The notes beneath the pieces are model-generated. The model saw nothing but the letters and a program-made list of their open reading frames with translations, searched no databases and was not told the origin of the DNA. Positions 22,251-34,841 of a DNA stretch of 64,000 bases are shown here, one piece after another (the stretch's first letter is position 1; the number at the start of each line of letters is the position of its first letter). Location: positions 63,449,718-63,513,717 of the forward strand of contig JALGPY010000004.1 in assembly GCA_023055425.1 (NCBI GenBank). Direction: 5' to 3'. The translations under genes were made by a program, and so were the position numbers. The stretch is from Linanthus parryae. Lineage: Eukaryota > Streptophyta > Magnoliopsida > Ericales > Polemoniaceae.

Positions 22251-23016
22251 ACAAAACAATACAACTTCAAAAAGTAATTTTTTTTTTTTTTTGCTGGTTT
22301 TATTTGTCACGCTATCTCAATATCTTTACTTCAGCAGTTACTGGTAAGCCAGAACCTACTCACCAACTTTACTATCGGCTTGATCAGGTTAAGCTATTGG
22401 GAACGCAGTACCAAGTACCAACCCCTTGATTTTCTCACTCCAAGGACTAAATCTTGTAAAGGACCTAAGATAGCCTGGTTAAGGATGTTTGGTACCATAT
22501 TTCTCAGAATAGCTGTATCCTAGATTGTATTCCGGTTGGGATGCTTACCAGAAGGGTTATAACAACCTTAGAAACCCCAGACAGTAAATATATGCTTTCC
22601 TTTAGGTCAAACAACAAAGTAAAGAACCACTATGACCACCAAAGAACTAGAAAGAACAAGTAACATACGACTAACAACACAACAGGGTTCAGGAAGAGCT
22701 GAGAAAAAATAACAAGAACTTTCAAAAACAACTTTACATTTTTGCAGATAGGGAATAGAGATGAACCCTATAAGCAAATCAGTAAATTCCCCTTACCATT
22801 TACCTCATACAATGTTCGCTTTCTAGCGTATAAAAATGATATTTTCCCTTTTTAAGATATAAGCAAGTGAAAGTAATTTGAAAAAAGGAGGACAGAAAAA
22901 TACCCCTAGGAGGATCAAAATTTTCTACACCCTGACTCTACAATAAGGCGGTTACAGGTTGAAGGAAAAATATTGAGATTGCAGGAAGATTACCTAATAA
23001 GGAGAGGTATGACATT
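22251..23016. other. Intergenic and likely 3' UTR of the GAUT gene
   Basis: Contains a T homopolymer near 22280. No ORF of interest. The part nearest 23016 is probably the GAUT 3' UTR. Confidence 0.45.
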
Positions 23017-26000
23017 TCAATTTGTAACACAATCTTCAAGATATGGGTGGCTCTGGTTCACATACCGATCCCACAGAGGCTTATACTTTGCAATAGCTAA
23101 CTTCAGCCAAGGCTTCATGTTACCGTTGTAGTGGATGACTGCTGCGCTATCGATCAAACGGTTATCAATATCAAGATCATAACCCAATCCCAACACATGC
23201 CATCTCCTGTCAAGCGGCTCCGTTAGCCCATAGAAAGCTAAAAGACCTGGCGGAAGAGTCCCCAGCTTCCAGAGAGACCTATCAGCGTTCTGCTGCTGCC
23301 AATAGTGATATAGAGCAGTTACATTTGCTTTCCTCCAAGCAACCAAATCAAACACATTCATACCAAAAGCCCACCCGCAAGCTTGAGGGTCAAACTTTGA
23401 GCTGATGACTGGGTTTGAGAAGTTGAGATATTTGTAATACCGGTGAAAAGCTTCGAGACAAGTTTCAACAGCACCGTTAACATTTCCGTGTAAATCAAGT
23501 GAAAAAAGCGGCGTGAGTTCTTTCTGGACGATGACATCATCGTCGAGAAAAACTACCTTCTCCAGCTGGGGGTAGATCTCTGGAATGTAGAACCGGAGGT
23601 GGTTTAGTAATGATATGTGCTTAGGGTTCTGAAACTTTGGTTCAACATCCATGTCTCGCGATCCCTCAAAGTAATAGGATCGCGAATCCTTTTCAAGAAG
23701 CTGCTTCACAACAGGAGAGTAAGAAGCATTCAACCATGGAAAGTCTTCTGTTTTCTGTACCTCTATGGTTGAACCTTGGAAGTCATTGGTATGGAACCAA
23801 GCCTGCATTGCTCCAAAGTTCACTCCATTTGTCACAATGTGGAAGACAAGCTGCTTTGGATGGTCAGCGTTAGAGACAGTAGAGTTTATTACAGCTGAAA
23901 CTGCAAGGACATTGTCTGAAAATATGCAGAAATGGTAGAGATTGTTGTCCACCAGCCGCGGAGAATTTATCTTCTCGTTCGCAAGATCTTGCAACGACTT
24001 CTTGTTCAGCCAATCAGAAGTCAACTTCACGTTTAGGCAGTGAAGGTTCTTGGGTATCGATTCAGCGAGTAGTTGTCCGAGCACTGTGCTTTGAACTGTT
24101 GCTGCATGTGCGAGCTCTTCAAGGGCTTGGATATGGGACTTCATAGTCATTATTGAGGTTGCAATGTCATAGTGAACATCTTGGGCCTTGAAAATTAAAG
24201 ATGATAAACCTTTGATGATGGGTTCTGCTTCGGCGAGTGTAATGGGTTCTTCTCTCATGGCTGCATTTGATAGTAAAAGTTGGCAATTTCTGATCTTTGA
24301 ACTAAGTTCCCAAGCAAGGTGAAGATTGTTGTGCTCTTTTGCAATTACGACGTATGCTTTAGAAAGTATCATTAGCTCTGCTAACTGCCGAGCATATGAA
24401 TTGGCACCTAATATCTCTTCAGTCATGTTTAAACGCTTCTGGGTAACCGGCTCAGTTGTGCTGTTTTCCTACAAAAAGGAGATGGCATCACATGTCGGGT
24501 TAGTGGTCCCAAAATAACAGTCATTATCATGAGGATTAATTAGTAGTTATGCATAAAGCTACATGAAGAGAAGTTGTTAGTTGCTTGCTACTAATTTGAA
24601 AGTGGACAGTGAAGAAGATGAAGAAGAAAACTATGATATTTCAGTATCATGTAGTCGAGCATCTCCAACGAAAGTGGTTCTAATGCTGAAGTTATAGCAT
24701 TTGTGTGCTCCAATGGCAGTGGCGGACACAGGGGCTCGCTGAGAAAGGGCACAGCCCCCGCAAAGTTTAACAAATTCTTCTTACACCCTCTAATTTTGTA
24801 CTATTTATACGAATATATTACATTTTGTCCCCTTCAAAATTTGCAAGATTCACAGTGGCCATTTATAATATGTATTTGGCCCCTACGTACTTGATAAGAA
24901 TCCTGCATCAGCCACTGTTCAGCGGAGTGCTATCTTGATTCTATCTTTAACATTATGCTATACTTGGTCTCAAACCAGAGATCAAGTATAACATAATTCT
25001 ATCAGATAGCATCATCCCTAAAAGCAAATGTGTTCTACATTTGTTAATGAATAGTTATACATTGGTAAAATAGAATTATTGTACTCTATGTCTATGCATT
25101 AGTAGTAGTAGTACATTGGTATGAGTATAGCATTTTCACATTGGAGCACTTTGTGCTAAAGGTTGATTTCACTATTTACTATAAATGCTAAATGTAGCAT
25201 TAGCAATGAGAAAGTATTCATTGGGTCTAGCCCCACCACTGTGGCATGCCTGCGTGGTGGGGCGCGCCATTCAGCTTTTGACAAATAAGCAAAATTTGGT
25301 GGGTTCCATCTGACTAATGCATATTTGTCAGAAGATGAATGGCGCTCCCCACCACGCAGGCATGCCACAGTGGTGGGGCTAGCCCCAATGAATACTTTCT
25401 CCATTAGCAATAGCCTTCTGATTGCAGATGCCCTTAAAAACTTCAGATTTGTTCTGTGGCTCTGTCTACAGAACAAAGTCACTGGATCAAAACTAAAATC
25501 TAATCCAAGGCTTTCAACCTTTATATTTTCCCTAAATCTTTGTTCAATCAATACCACCTCCCCAGAATTTTAAGTTTTATTGACCAATTTGAAATTCTGA
25601 AGTATGCTTTATGAGTGGTTGGGCCGGATTTGTAGCGCAGACAAACTACTAGAGACTTATTCCTTACTCACTATCTTCTATAATTGTCATTGGCTTCATT
25701 CTAGTTCTACAGGATTCACAATTTTTGTTGCATCGACCAAAGCCTGAGAATAGGTGCAATTGAGCACGCAGAATAAATAATACACCTTCCTTACTCGATA
25801 TATTATATTCAAACATTATATTTGTAAATGGGCCAATACTAGAACCAATGAAAAGTCATTCCCGAATTTTGGCTATTTTCTACTTTAACAAACTGATTGA
25901 TTCCATCCTTCTTTCATAATATAAACCTCTAAACGAAGATATCTCTTACCATAAATGCAGGAAATTATACAACTACACTTGTATACCATGCATCAATTTT

Positions 26001-29000
26001 TTTCTGCTTGTTGAGTAGAGCTACCTACGTGAATATTTGGATTTCTTGGCTTCTCCTCCTTCCCATGAACATTAACATCCCACACAAACACAAAAAAGAC
26101 AATATCTTAACAAAACTATCAGTAATAATAGTTAGACATCCTGACATTCTAGTAACCCTTATTTTGTCTAAGACTCTGAATGCCTTTGAGGAGAAATTGT
26201 GGTCTAAGCAAATAAAACTCAGTCCTAACAAGCTTATCTGCATCATACTCTTCAAGTAAATAACAAAGGATTTGAAGACTAAAAAGAAGGTTTGTTGGCA
26301 CACACAAATAAGTCTGAAATGTCTATGTAGTGGCTCTTCCTCATCGAAGTGGCACTACCTGAGTATAGAATCACTGTAGGTGTCAAATCAATACATGAAA
26401 ATTACGTATCCGTTGAGAAGAAAATTGAAAAAATTGGAACAGGACCTTTTGTGTGATGGTATGGAGGGGGGAAAGAAGATGCCTCTTCTATCTTGGAAAG
26501 TGGTTTTTCAGGCAATAAAAACTGGGGGAGCTGGTCTTCAAAATTTGCGACATTTATTTCCCGGTAACTAATGGCTCTCGGATAAGTTTTTGGCATGGTA
26601 TTTGGTGTGGAGAATGGAGATGTGCCCAATACGATGCATACCCTGGCTTATTTCTTTAATCAAATAACGAAGATGCCAAAGTAATCTATGTTTTGAACAT
26701 TACTAATGGAAAAGTAGTATGGGAGTCATTTCATATGGAATGCACATGATTGGGAAGTTGGCGTTTTGCATCAATATATTACAGGATTATATTCTGTTCA
26801 TGAGCATATTGGAAGAGTCGACAAAATCTGTTGGACAGGGACCAAAGAGATGTTTACTGTCAAAGGGCTTTTTTGCTTGGGCTGTTTTTACAAAATCTAT
26901 TCTCACCACTGATAATCTGACGAAGAGAGGATTCCGGTTTGCAAATAGGTATGTGATGTGTAAAGTTGACGAGGAAACAGTCTCAAACATCTTCCAACAT
27001 TGCTCAGCTGGTAGGGGTCCACTAAAGTCCAAAATTATTTGGGGCGTGTTTCGAATCCATTGGGTACAAACCAATAGACATGAAAACAATAATAGCTGAC
27101 TGGTTATCAGGGAAACCTGAAGAAATATTTTCCAAATAATACATAGTATTTGGAAAATTTAGCGGGTGAACAATCATCGTATTTTGAAGGATCAATATAT
27201 GCCCATTCTCCTCAATTGAGGTCTATGTTTACGTGTACTTCCAATTTTGGTGTGAAGGGAATTTCTCACATCCAACTTCTGCCGTCGTTGACTTTTGTGA
27301 TATGATCAACAAATGAGTTGATCAATTTTTTAATACGGACGTTTTGTTTATGATACAATCTTTACTTATAAAAAAAATGTATTTTACCAAAGCAAATCAT
27401 GAAGTGTGATTTGCAATCCTCATTTAACCCAACCATCGACTCATGGATTGCATAAGATTGAAAATCATAGAAAGGAAAATATAGAGTGAGATATCTCATA
27501 TAAACAAAATTGTGCCCCCAAAATATGAGAAATAAGTTGGAGTGGAATAGGTAGACTCAATCAGCTCATACTAGTCCTAAGCCCTCGTATTACAAAATGA
27601 AGCATAAAATTTCCCTACAGATAAAAATCCTTTAACAATAAAAAGACACACGGAACATGTTCAATTGAGATATAAGAAATGATTTATCAAGGTAGAGAGT
27701 GGATTGTACTGACCATACCCCTTTCACCATAGATATTCTGGCAAGTTTTTGTAGCATAAGGAGATATATATATGAAAGAAATGAAGAAAAAACCAGTTGA
27801 GCAATATACGAATAAACTCTGGAAGTATAGTGCCTCAACTCACAGTTGGTTCCAGAACATGCATGTAGGGCTCATTATAGGAATTTAATCAATTTATAGA
27901 AACACAGTGAAGAAATCCTCAATGAAAAACACTTATAAGTTTAAAATAATCCCTACAGACACTCAACGAAGTTATGTCATCTACCCAAATGTTAGTAATC
28001 CAACAGGCATAACGATAAATTATGTAAATAAATATATTATAAAGTACTAACCAACCTCAACTAAATGAGGACCCTCTGTTTCACATTGCTTTGATATTGC
28101 ACATCTAATGTTTACATTATATTTGAAGGAAGTGTGCTATAACATATACTTTACTTTTTTCCTCCCACGGAAACTTAAAAAAAAAAAAGATTAAACGACT
28201 AAAGTAACCTTTTGGCAATGTACCTGACTGTAATTTACCAAGAACTTCACCAAAGGATAAGTAATAGGAGAGTAGTTAATGGAAACAAGGATGAGCAATT
28301 GAGCATGCAAGGGCAATAATGTGTTGGTGCCATTAATCAAGGCTCACATTACTAGAGCTCATAAACACCCTTCTTAAAACAGTTTGGTCAAGAATCATGG
28401 CAGCTAGAGCAGCCATTCTATAGGCTCTGTTATTATGAAGCCTTGTATTACCTTGAACGGGAAAACCAAGTTCAGATTATCCATCTAGCCTTTTCTTCGT
28501 CTGTTTACCCTAGAAATTTTGGATAAAACTAAGGGTGGAGCTACCCCCCCCCCCCTGAATTATTGTTTAACATTCTTGCCCCTATGGCTGTATCCATACT
28601 TTTTCATTTGTACCATTTGAGAAAAATTACAAATATGACTTTTGGAAGTAATTTAACCACCATTATTTTGATACTACGAAGATACCCCTATACGTATAAC
28701 TTTCCCGCCCCTCTAAACTCACAACCGTGTTTCTCTTTTCTGTTTCCATGGACGAGAAGTAGAAGCCAATAGTCTTTCACGAATTGTACCCCCACTTCTT
28801 CAAATTTCTGTCTCTGCCACTGGATACAACTGATGGGGAAGTGACAACAGAAGACAGAAAATTCCATCCACACAGAAAGAAGTTTCAAAGCATACTGAGG
28901 ATTCGAGTGATCTTTCCATATTAGAGCGGATCCAGAAGTCTTTTGAGATGAAAGAACCAGCACGTGACTTTTGGTTGGCAGCATGTACAAATTACAATAG

Positions 29001-31502
29001 AAAGTCCTGATAAAGGGGCTGTTTCTCTCACTTATGATTCCTTTAGGGGGGCAGTAGTTTTTGATGTATTATTTGACATGATATGGTTCGTAAATTGACT
29101 AACATAGTCAGGATCAGGACCGGCCCTAACTCTCAGGTGGCCCTAACCAAAATGTAAGAATGAGGCCCTTGTACAAAAAAATGCATTTTATGTAGCAGGG
29201 ATAAAATATAACATTTTTGCGGACATTATGTATTATTCTCCAATGACACCATGAAAACTGTAAATATAGTCAACAACTCAGTTAGATACTCTATTGATAG
29301 TTCGAGATTTTTATATTTAAAATATTGAATATAACCTGGTATTGTAGAAACTATACATAATCTTGTGTAATTGGCCATATAATATGCTGACCTTGATATA
29401 CAACTTCAAGAAATTTTCCATTTTTCTGAAGGATTAGTATTTGTTATTTAAGGGATATTATTCTTATCTTGTAATACCATATTAATACTATGATTTTCTC
29501 TCCAAAAAAGAAATAATATTATGATTCACTATTTACGAGTATTCTCTCATAGTACTGTAAGGAAAGAAGAAAGCGTGATAAGATTCCATGATACCACACA
29601 ATAAATTACCACAAAGAAGATTAACACAGCAATTAACATTCACATTGGCCACTCATATTAATTGGGTGTTTAACTCTAAATATTAAATTAATTCTTTTGA
29701 GAGAACTGAGGAGAAAAAGGCGGAAAAAGGAGAGTGGATGAGATGAAGTAGGACACTATTATGCCTGAATTATAGATTACGTTAAAAATGAACAATTTCA
29801 GGGATTTACATCAGCATATAATTGCACAAATGCAGGGTTGAATTATTTACTATATAGAGTACATAATATTACTAATCATTCATATTTTTAGAGAAAATGG
29901 TGCCCCCCCCCCTAATTCTGCGGCCCTAAGCAAGGTTTTGAACTGCCTAACGTTAAAGTCGGGGCTGGTAAGGATAAATAAAGTGGACACTTGGTGAAGC
30001 ACGCTTTTCCTTTAAGTTTGAGGCACTAAAAGTGTGACTTTGGCTTGACGTTCACTGCAACCAAAAAAGGAGCTGGCAATCTGGTTCCAGGTTGCACTTT
30101 AGAACCAACAAGTAAATGAAAAATGAGGTGTTAAATCACTTTCCAAGCTCTCGAGTCGGCCCTTTGTTCAATGATTTTTCTGGGATATGTCACTGAGGGA
30201 ACAAGTGCAGGACGGTAAATTGATTCCACAAAAAACATGTATATCGGATTCTCAACGACCATAATAAACGTTCCTAAGAATGGGATGATGCTATGCCACA
30301 GTCTGCCTCTGTGACACGAGTTTTTCAGATATCCAGATTCAGGAAATAAAATCACTACTCAAAACCGAAAAAATTGTCAGGGCCCTTCATGTTATCGTCT
30401 CAAGTGAAACAATTAAGTTGCACATATCTATCATTTCACAGATAGCACAATGTATTAAGGGTACGTTATTAGTTGGGATTGGACTAAACCATGTATTAGT
30501 GAATAGTGAAAAAATGGTGTTTGATACCCCAAATTAGTACCCTCTCACATTCGGGTATTAGCTGGATTAGACTATTTGTACCCTAATGCTGCACAAAACC
30601 AAACACATTATTAAATACAGTTCAGCTAATCCAGTCCAATCATATCCGGGAAATCTAATCCAGCCGAGTCGAGTGCCATCCGGCTAGTCCGGAGAACCAT
30701 ATGTGCCATAAGGGATAACTAGTCAATATATCTTATATTGGTTTGCGCAAAAACTACTAAATCATACCCATAGGTGATCCCGTTCCTTTCATAACCACCA
30801 GCAAATGGAACCTCCCAGTACCCTTCGGACCAGAGTTCTCCAAAACAACCCGTTCCCAATTCTGCATCATTGACCTTCCACACAATAATGACCCTGAGGA
30901 CCCTCAACTGCCATTAACGCATCTTTTTTCTTTCTGTTCTTATAATTCTTTCGCAAGTCTCATCCAACCCCCCAATCCCATTAAATCATCAATACCCTCA
31001 ACTACTCTCCACAACTGCACCCCTAACATTTCTGTATAACCAGCTCTCCAACTTTCTATTCTATCCCAACATTAATCAGAAAAAAATATATGATCATCTC
31101 AAATGGAACCATAATCTGACCCCAAACTGATGTGTCATTTAACAGAGTGTGGCAGAGGATTTGCCCACAACTACTAAACTAGACAAAGTATTGAAAAGAA
31201 TTGAAATTTATTAAGATGCTCCATATTGCGACAACTTGGATAGAAACTATTGTAACAGTAAAGTTGCTAGATAGATTTGATTGATTAGAAGTGAATTTCT
31301 ACAAGCAAAAAACATTAAATAAATTAGATAACAAGATCTATTTTACCAGTATAGGCTGTTCCACTCGATCTTCGTGTTGATGATTATGTTGAACAACGAA
31401 CAATACAAATCCGGCAACAGAGATAACCCCGAGGAGGCCCCAGATCCAAAACGAGAACCTCCTCCGAACCGGGCGCCGGAAGTCGGCAGCCCGCCGCCGC
31501 AT
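23017..31502 (-). CDS. GAUT11: Galacturonosyltransferase, GT8 family, GAUT11-like
   Basis: Two predicted coding exons on the minus strand, 31502-31347 and 24468-23017, join in phase 0 through a GT-AG intron of 6,878 bp to give 535 residues, the usual GAUT length. GAUTs are Golgi type II membrane enzymes that transfer galacturonic acid from UDP-GalA onto pectin homogalacturonan. Exon 1 encodes a basic cytosolic tail (MRRRAADFRRPVRRR) and a signal anchor at about 17-37. Exon 2 holds the stem, then the GT8 domain with NLYHFCIFSDNVLA, VVFLDDDVIVQK (metal-binding DDD at 361-363), CGWAFGMNVFD and HYNGNMKPWL near the C-terminus. The N-terminus and overall sequence look closest to Arabidopsis GAUT11 from memory; paralogues GAUT9/10 are not excluded. 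The intron is full of transposon relics. The promoter and exon 1 are partly duplicated at 51128-51745. Confidence 0.92.
24717..24917. mobile_element. hAT-like MITE in the GAUT intron
   Basis: The ends CAGTGGCGGACACAGG and CCTGCATCAGCCACTG are inverted copies at 12 of 16 positions, of the widespread plant CAGTGGCGGA type. Flanking 8-mers TCCAATGG and TTCAGCGG agree at 5 of 8 positions. Confidence 0.65.
25198..25411. mobile_element. Foldback MITE with long inverted arms and 10-bp target duplication
   Basis: The element proper is 25208-25401 (194 bp). Its left arm (about 25208-25290) and right arm (about 25320-25401) are near-perfect inverted copies, leaving a loop of roughly 30-45 bases. It is flanked by an exact 10-bp duplication CATTAGCAAT (25198-25207 and 25402-25411). 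A 9-10 bp duplication points to the Mutator superfamily. The arms include GCATGCCTGCGTGGTGGGG. It lies inside the GAUT intron, so it would be transcribed in the pre-mRNA. Confidence 0.85.
26395..27380 (+). pseudogene. LINE (L1-type) 3' fragment in the GAUT intron
   Basis: Degenerate reading frames show the end of a LINE reverse transcriptase (GGAGLQNLRHL) and the RT zinc-binding domain (NLTKRGFRFANRYVMC, CKVDEETVSNIFQHC). The usual IW..RN.RIFE-like tail (IWKI, NNHRIFEG) is near 27150-27190, with an A run near 27370. It is antisense to the GAUT gene, 5'-truncated and frameshifted. Confidence 0.78.
28530..28823. mobile_element. Probable hAT-like MITE in the GAUT intron
   Basis: The right end reads CAGTGGCAGAGACAG on the minus strand, a common plant MITE terminus. 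The left end AGGGTGGAGCTACCCCC, with a long C run, is only partly complementary. The boundaries are approximate. Confidence 0.4.
29115..29972. mobile_element. Probable non-autonomous hAT element in the GAUT intron
   Basis: The left end CAGGACCGGCCCTAA and right end GTCGGGGCTGGTAAG are roughly complementary. The right subterminal part carries GCGGCCCTAAGC, typical of a widespread plant hAT family. The interior is AT-rich and non-coding. No clean target duplication is seen. Confidence 0.5.
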
Positions 31503-32010
31503 CTTTCGCCGTCTCCGTCCACTATTCACCACCACCGACACCACAAATCAGAACAACCCCATGTCTCAGATTGGGGTATCTCGAGTGCCGAATCCAGAAA
31601 TTCAACAACGACCCATCAAAGAACACGCCAATCAATAGCGACCCACCAGATGAATTGGGATCAAGACAGCGATTGAATGCGGACCCAACAAGTGAAGAAG
31701 TTCTGTTATTGTGTGTTTTTGACAGCTTCGGATCAAGAACGCTTGTGATGTAAGTAACGACGGGTTAAAGGAGTTGAAGCTTTTTGTCTCGATGCTTTTG
31801 AATGTGAAGTGCAGAGCTTTAACACATGACTTGTTGTCTCAGTTGCGACGACGACGACGAGGGAACGAGCAATGTGGGAAGGAAATGTGAGAGATTCGGA
31901 GTAAACGAAAAGAGGGGTTGTTTGAGGAATTACAGCAAAGTAAAAGGGCCAGCACATGCAAGCACGTGCTTCTGTAAGTCCTGATGGAGTGTTCTTTTTG
32001 GCAAAATTGC
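31503..32010 (-). promoter_or_regulatory. GAUT 5' UTR and proximal promoter region
   Basis: Sequence directly upstream of the GAUT start codon. The segment 31401-32010 is duplicated at 51128-51745 with high similarity. No clear TATA box is visible. It ends about 175 bp before a SIRE-like LTR in the same orientation as the gene. Confidence 0.6.
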
Positions 32011-32184
32011 ACCGGTGCTATCCAATTTATTTCTGAGAATCGAACTGGTTTATTAAAATCAAACTGGGTTTGGGCTTGAGAGCCCCATTACATGAACATA
32101 TAATGCTCTAGATGCACAATGGCGCTCGATAAAAAAGACTTCATCTTTGGTGATAGACAGTCCATGCTTCACGTGCAAGTGCGC
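32011..32184. other. Short host segment between the GAUT promoter and the retrotransposon block
   Basis: No gene or repeat recognised. Confidence 0.5.
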
Positions 32185-33513
32185 TGAAAGGAGAGTATGC
32201 AGATGAATATGCAGCACATATACTCTAAGGGGGGGGGTGAGGGGGGGGGGGGGGGGGGGGGGGGTGAATAAAGTATGCCAACATTTTGCAAAACTAAAGG
32301 AGGAAAAGAGTTTTGTTTTAGTTATAGTGCAATGGAGTTCAAGGCCTTGAACACAAATTCAAGCCTTTGGAATGAAATACAGTTTGAAATAGAACAGACA
32401 AGCCTTTTTCAAGGCCTTGAAAAGAGTTTCAAACCCCTTAAAAAAACAGACAGTTTCAAGTGCTGCAAGAACTATGAATGTGAATGAACTATAAATACAA
32501 GAGACAAAGGATTTATAGACTTCAGTCCACTTGGACCTCCGTCTCTACCTCATGGATCTTCTCCCTGCAGGATTTTCAACTCAATTCTTATTAATCAAAA
32601 GTTAAGTCCTAAATCTCAAGCACAGAGATTTGCCTTACTCTGTTACAGCTTGTGGTTCTTCCTAACCAATCTAGTACCTGCTCTAGCTAACTGATTAACT
32701 AAGAATTCTCTATTGTTCACTTTGAACAATCCTTGAGAATGCTGTATAGGAGTATTACAAAAATGATCTACCAATAAAGTACAATACAGAAGAACACTGG
32801 AGTAGAAAATTGCAGTGAAGAATGCAGTGAACTTCTGTGTGTTGGATTGTGAGAGTGATGAACTTCTTTGATGCTTGTTAATCCAGAATTGTGTCTCACT
32901 TTTTGCCCGTTGAGTGTTGTGTCATGTTGCTTCAAAAAGAGCTCCATTCATACTTCAAAAAGCTCTGCAAATCTTCCCAGATTTTCAGCAACAAATCTCC
33001 TATTTTGTAGGTAACAAACTTTGACTCTTTGACATCTTCTCCAACAGTTAGATGATCACAATATTCAGAGATATTGTTGTGATCTTGCATTTAAACACAT
33101 TGAGAAGATGTCATGCAGGTTTGATTGATCACAGAATCATCTTCTCCAACTGTTTCCTTTCCTGCACAAGTCAGATTAGGAAACTATCCCTGCAAACTAG
33201 GAAATAGAATTCCATGCAAAAGCATAGTAAAACAGATGAATTTTTATGTTCAAAACATGTCGAGTTAATTTTTCTTTCATCATAAAATAATAATAAATCA
33301 AGCATAGGGATGAGAGAGAATAAAACAGATTAGAAGAGTTCACAGAAAACTCCCACTGTGAATAAGCATACAGGTCATTCAGTTCCAAGGCTTTAAATCT
33401 AGTTTCAAGGCCTTGATTCAAGATTATGAGAACAGATTCAAGGCTTTGAAAGCTTATTCAAGGTCTTGAAATATCTTTGTTATTTCAAGCCTTGTGCAAC
33501 CTATGACCTTTCA
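32185..33513 (-). repeat. 3' LTR of a second SIRE-like element, minus strand
   Basis: The 1,329-bp reverse copy of the LTR at 161-1464 starts TGAAAGG (at 33513) and ends CTTTCA (at 32185). It carries exact TTCAAGGCCTTGAA at 32338 and 32408. The terminal homopolymer is 9 G, then TGA, then 24 G (32229-32264). The TATA box position reads TACAAAAT on the coding strand (near 33012), so the promoter looks damaged. It points towards the GAUT gene. Confidence 0.92.
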
Positions 33514-34490
33514 GTCTCCCCCTTGATGAAAAACAAAACCTCAATTGTTTTGACTCTAAATATCTGCAAAAAAAATGATTAGCACAGAATAGCAATAACA
33601 CAGTAGTTCCAAAAGATCCAACTTATTAAAGAGCAAAAGCAACAACTGCAAGTAAGTTGCAGAATCCTACTGACCAAAAGATAGGTCATCTAAGCAGCAA
33701 TAAAAACAAAACATGTAACCCTTCAGATTTTATGTACGTCATTCTAGTACATCTTTATAGTATGTTACTCATCGTGTGTGATATTAGGTTGCATTTGGTA
33801 GTTATACCCTAGAATGGAGACTCTTAGTTGAGGGTCGTTTAGAATGTGGTTTCAACTTCGAGGACGAAGTTTTCTTTAAGTGGGGAAGGATGTAATACCC
33901 CGTTATTTAGAAACGGGTATTTTAGATAATATTAAGTGTTAATATGTTGAAACGGTTATTTTATGAAATTATTGAGTGTAAATATAATATTATTATAAGT
34001 ATTGGGTGTTAATATGCTACTATTATATTTTATGATATTATTTGGTGTTAATATGACATTGGGATAATTTTGGGTATTAGTTATTATTATTTAGAAAGTT
34101 AATTTTAATGTTATAAACTACCTAGGTGCTTTTATGTATTTTCCTATAACTATTATAGTGTTTTTTTATATAACTAAAGGGGTAGTGGTTGTACTAAGCC
34201 TAAAGTTAGTGGGGTGAAAGTGTCTTTTACCCTAAAAATAGTCATCTTCTTCCTCCAACTCTTCCATGGATGGAAGAGTACTACTCCAACCCAAACACCA
34301 CCATTACCACTCTGAATCTTCACCAAATTCGTTGATGTTTGTCCCAAATCACTCCCTATTCGATTTAAACTCATCAAGCCTCGATAATTTAGCATCAAGC
34401 AACCCAATTTCGCCAATTTTTGGTCCCGATTCAAAATTGAAGTTTCCAAAGTGGGTTTCCTCATGGAGGTTGAATTCTTCACCTCTCTAC

Positions 34491-34500
34491 CTATATAAAC
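34491..34500 (+). promoter_or_regulatory. TATA box of the gypsy-derivative LTR
   Basis: CTATATAAAC, followed by a CT-rich leader. An identical copy lies at 37826-37835. This is a good candidate for the LTR transcription start region. Confidence 0.6.
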
Positions 34501-34841
34501 CCATCAATTCTCAGATTTTAAACCCACAATCTCAATCCCTCAACCTCTCAATCTCTCCTTCGATTTCTCTCTCAATCTCCCACACCCAATCTCTCTCTCT
34601 CTCTCACCCGACGGGCTGCCCACCGCGCCGCCGCAGCCCGCCGACGCCGCCGACGCCGCCGCCACCGCCGACGCCGCCACCATCGGCCTCACCATCATCA
34701 ACCCGTCACTCTCTCTGGTCGGGTATGAAGAGAAAACCCGTCTCTCTCTCTCTTCTTTTGTTTTGTGTTGTTTTGTTTTTTTTTTCACTAAACAGTATAG
34801 TTAGTTGGTTAATAATAATAGTTGGAAGTGAGAGAGAACAA

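Noticed and set aside
23017..24426. A 469-residue GAUT starting at the Met encoded at 24426
   Set aside because: A splice acceptor at 24469/24468 precedes 14 more in-frame codons, and a GAUT-type basic tail and membrane anchor exon with a phase-0 donor lies at 31502-31347.
31374..31676. 100-residue plus-strand ORF
   Set aside because: Antisense to GAUT exon 1 and its 5' UTR.
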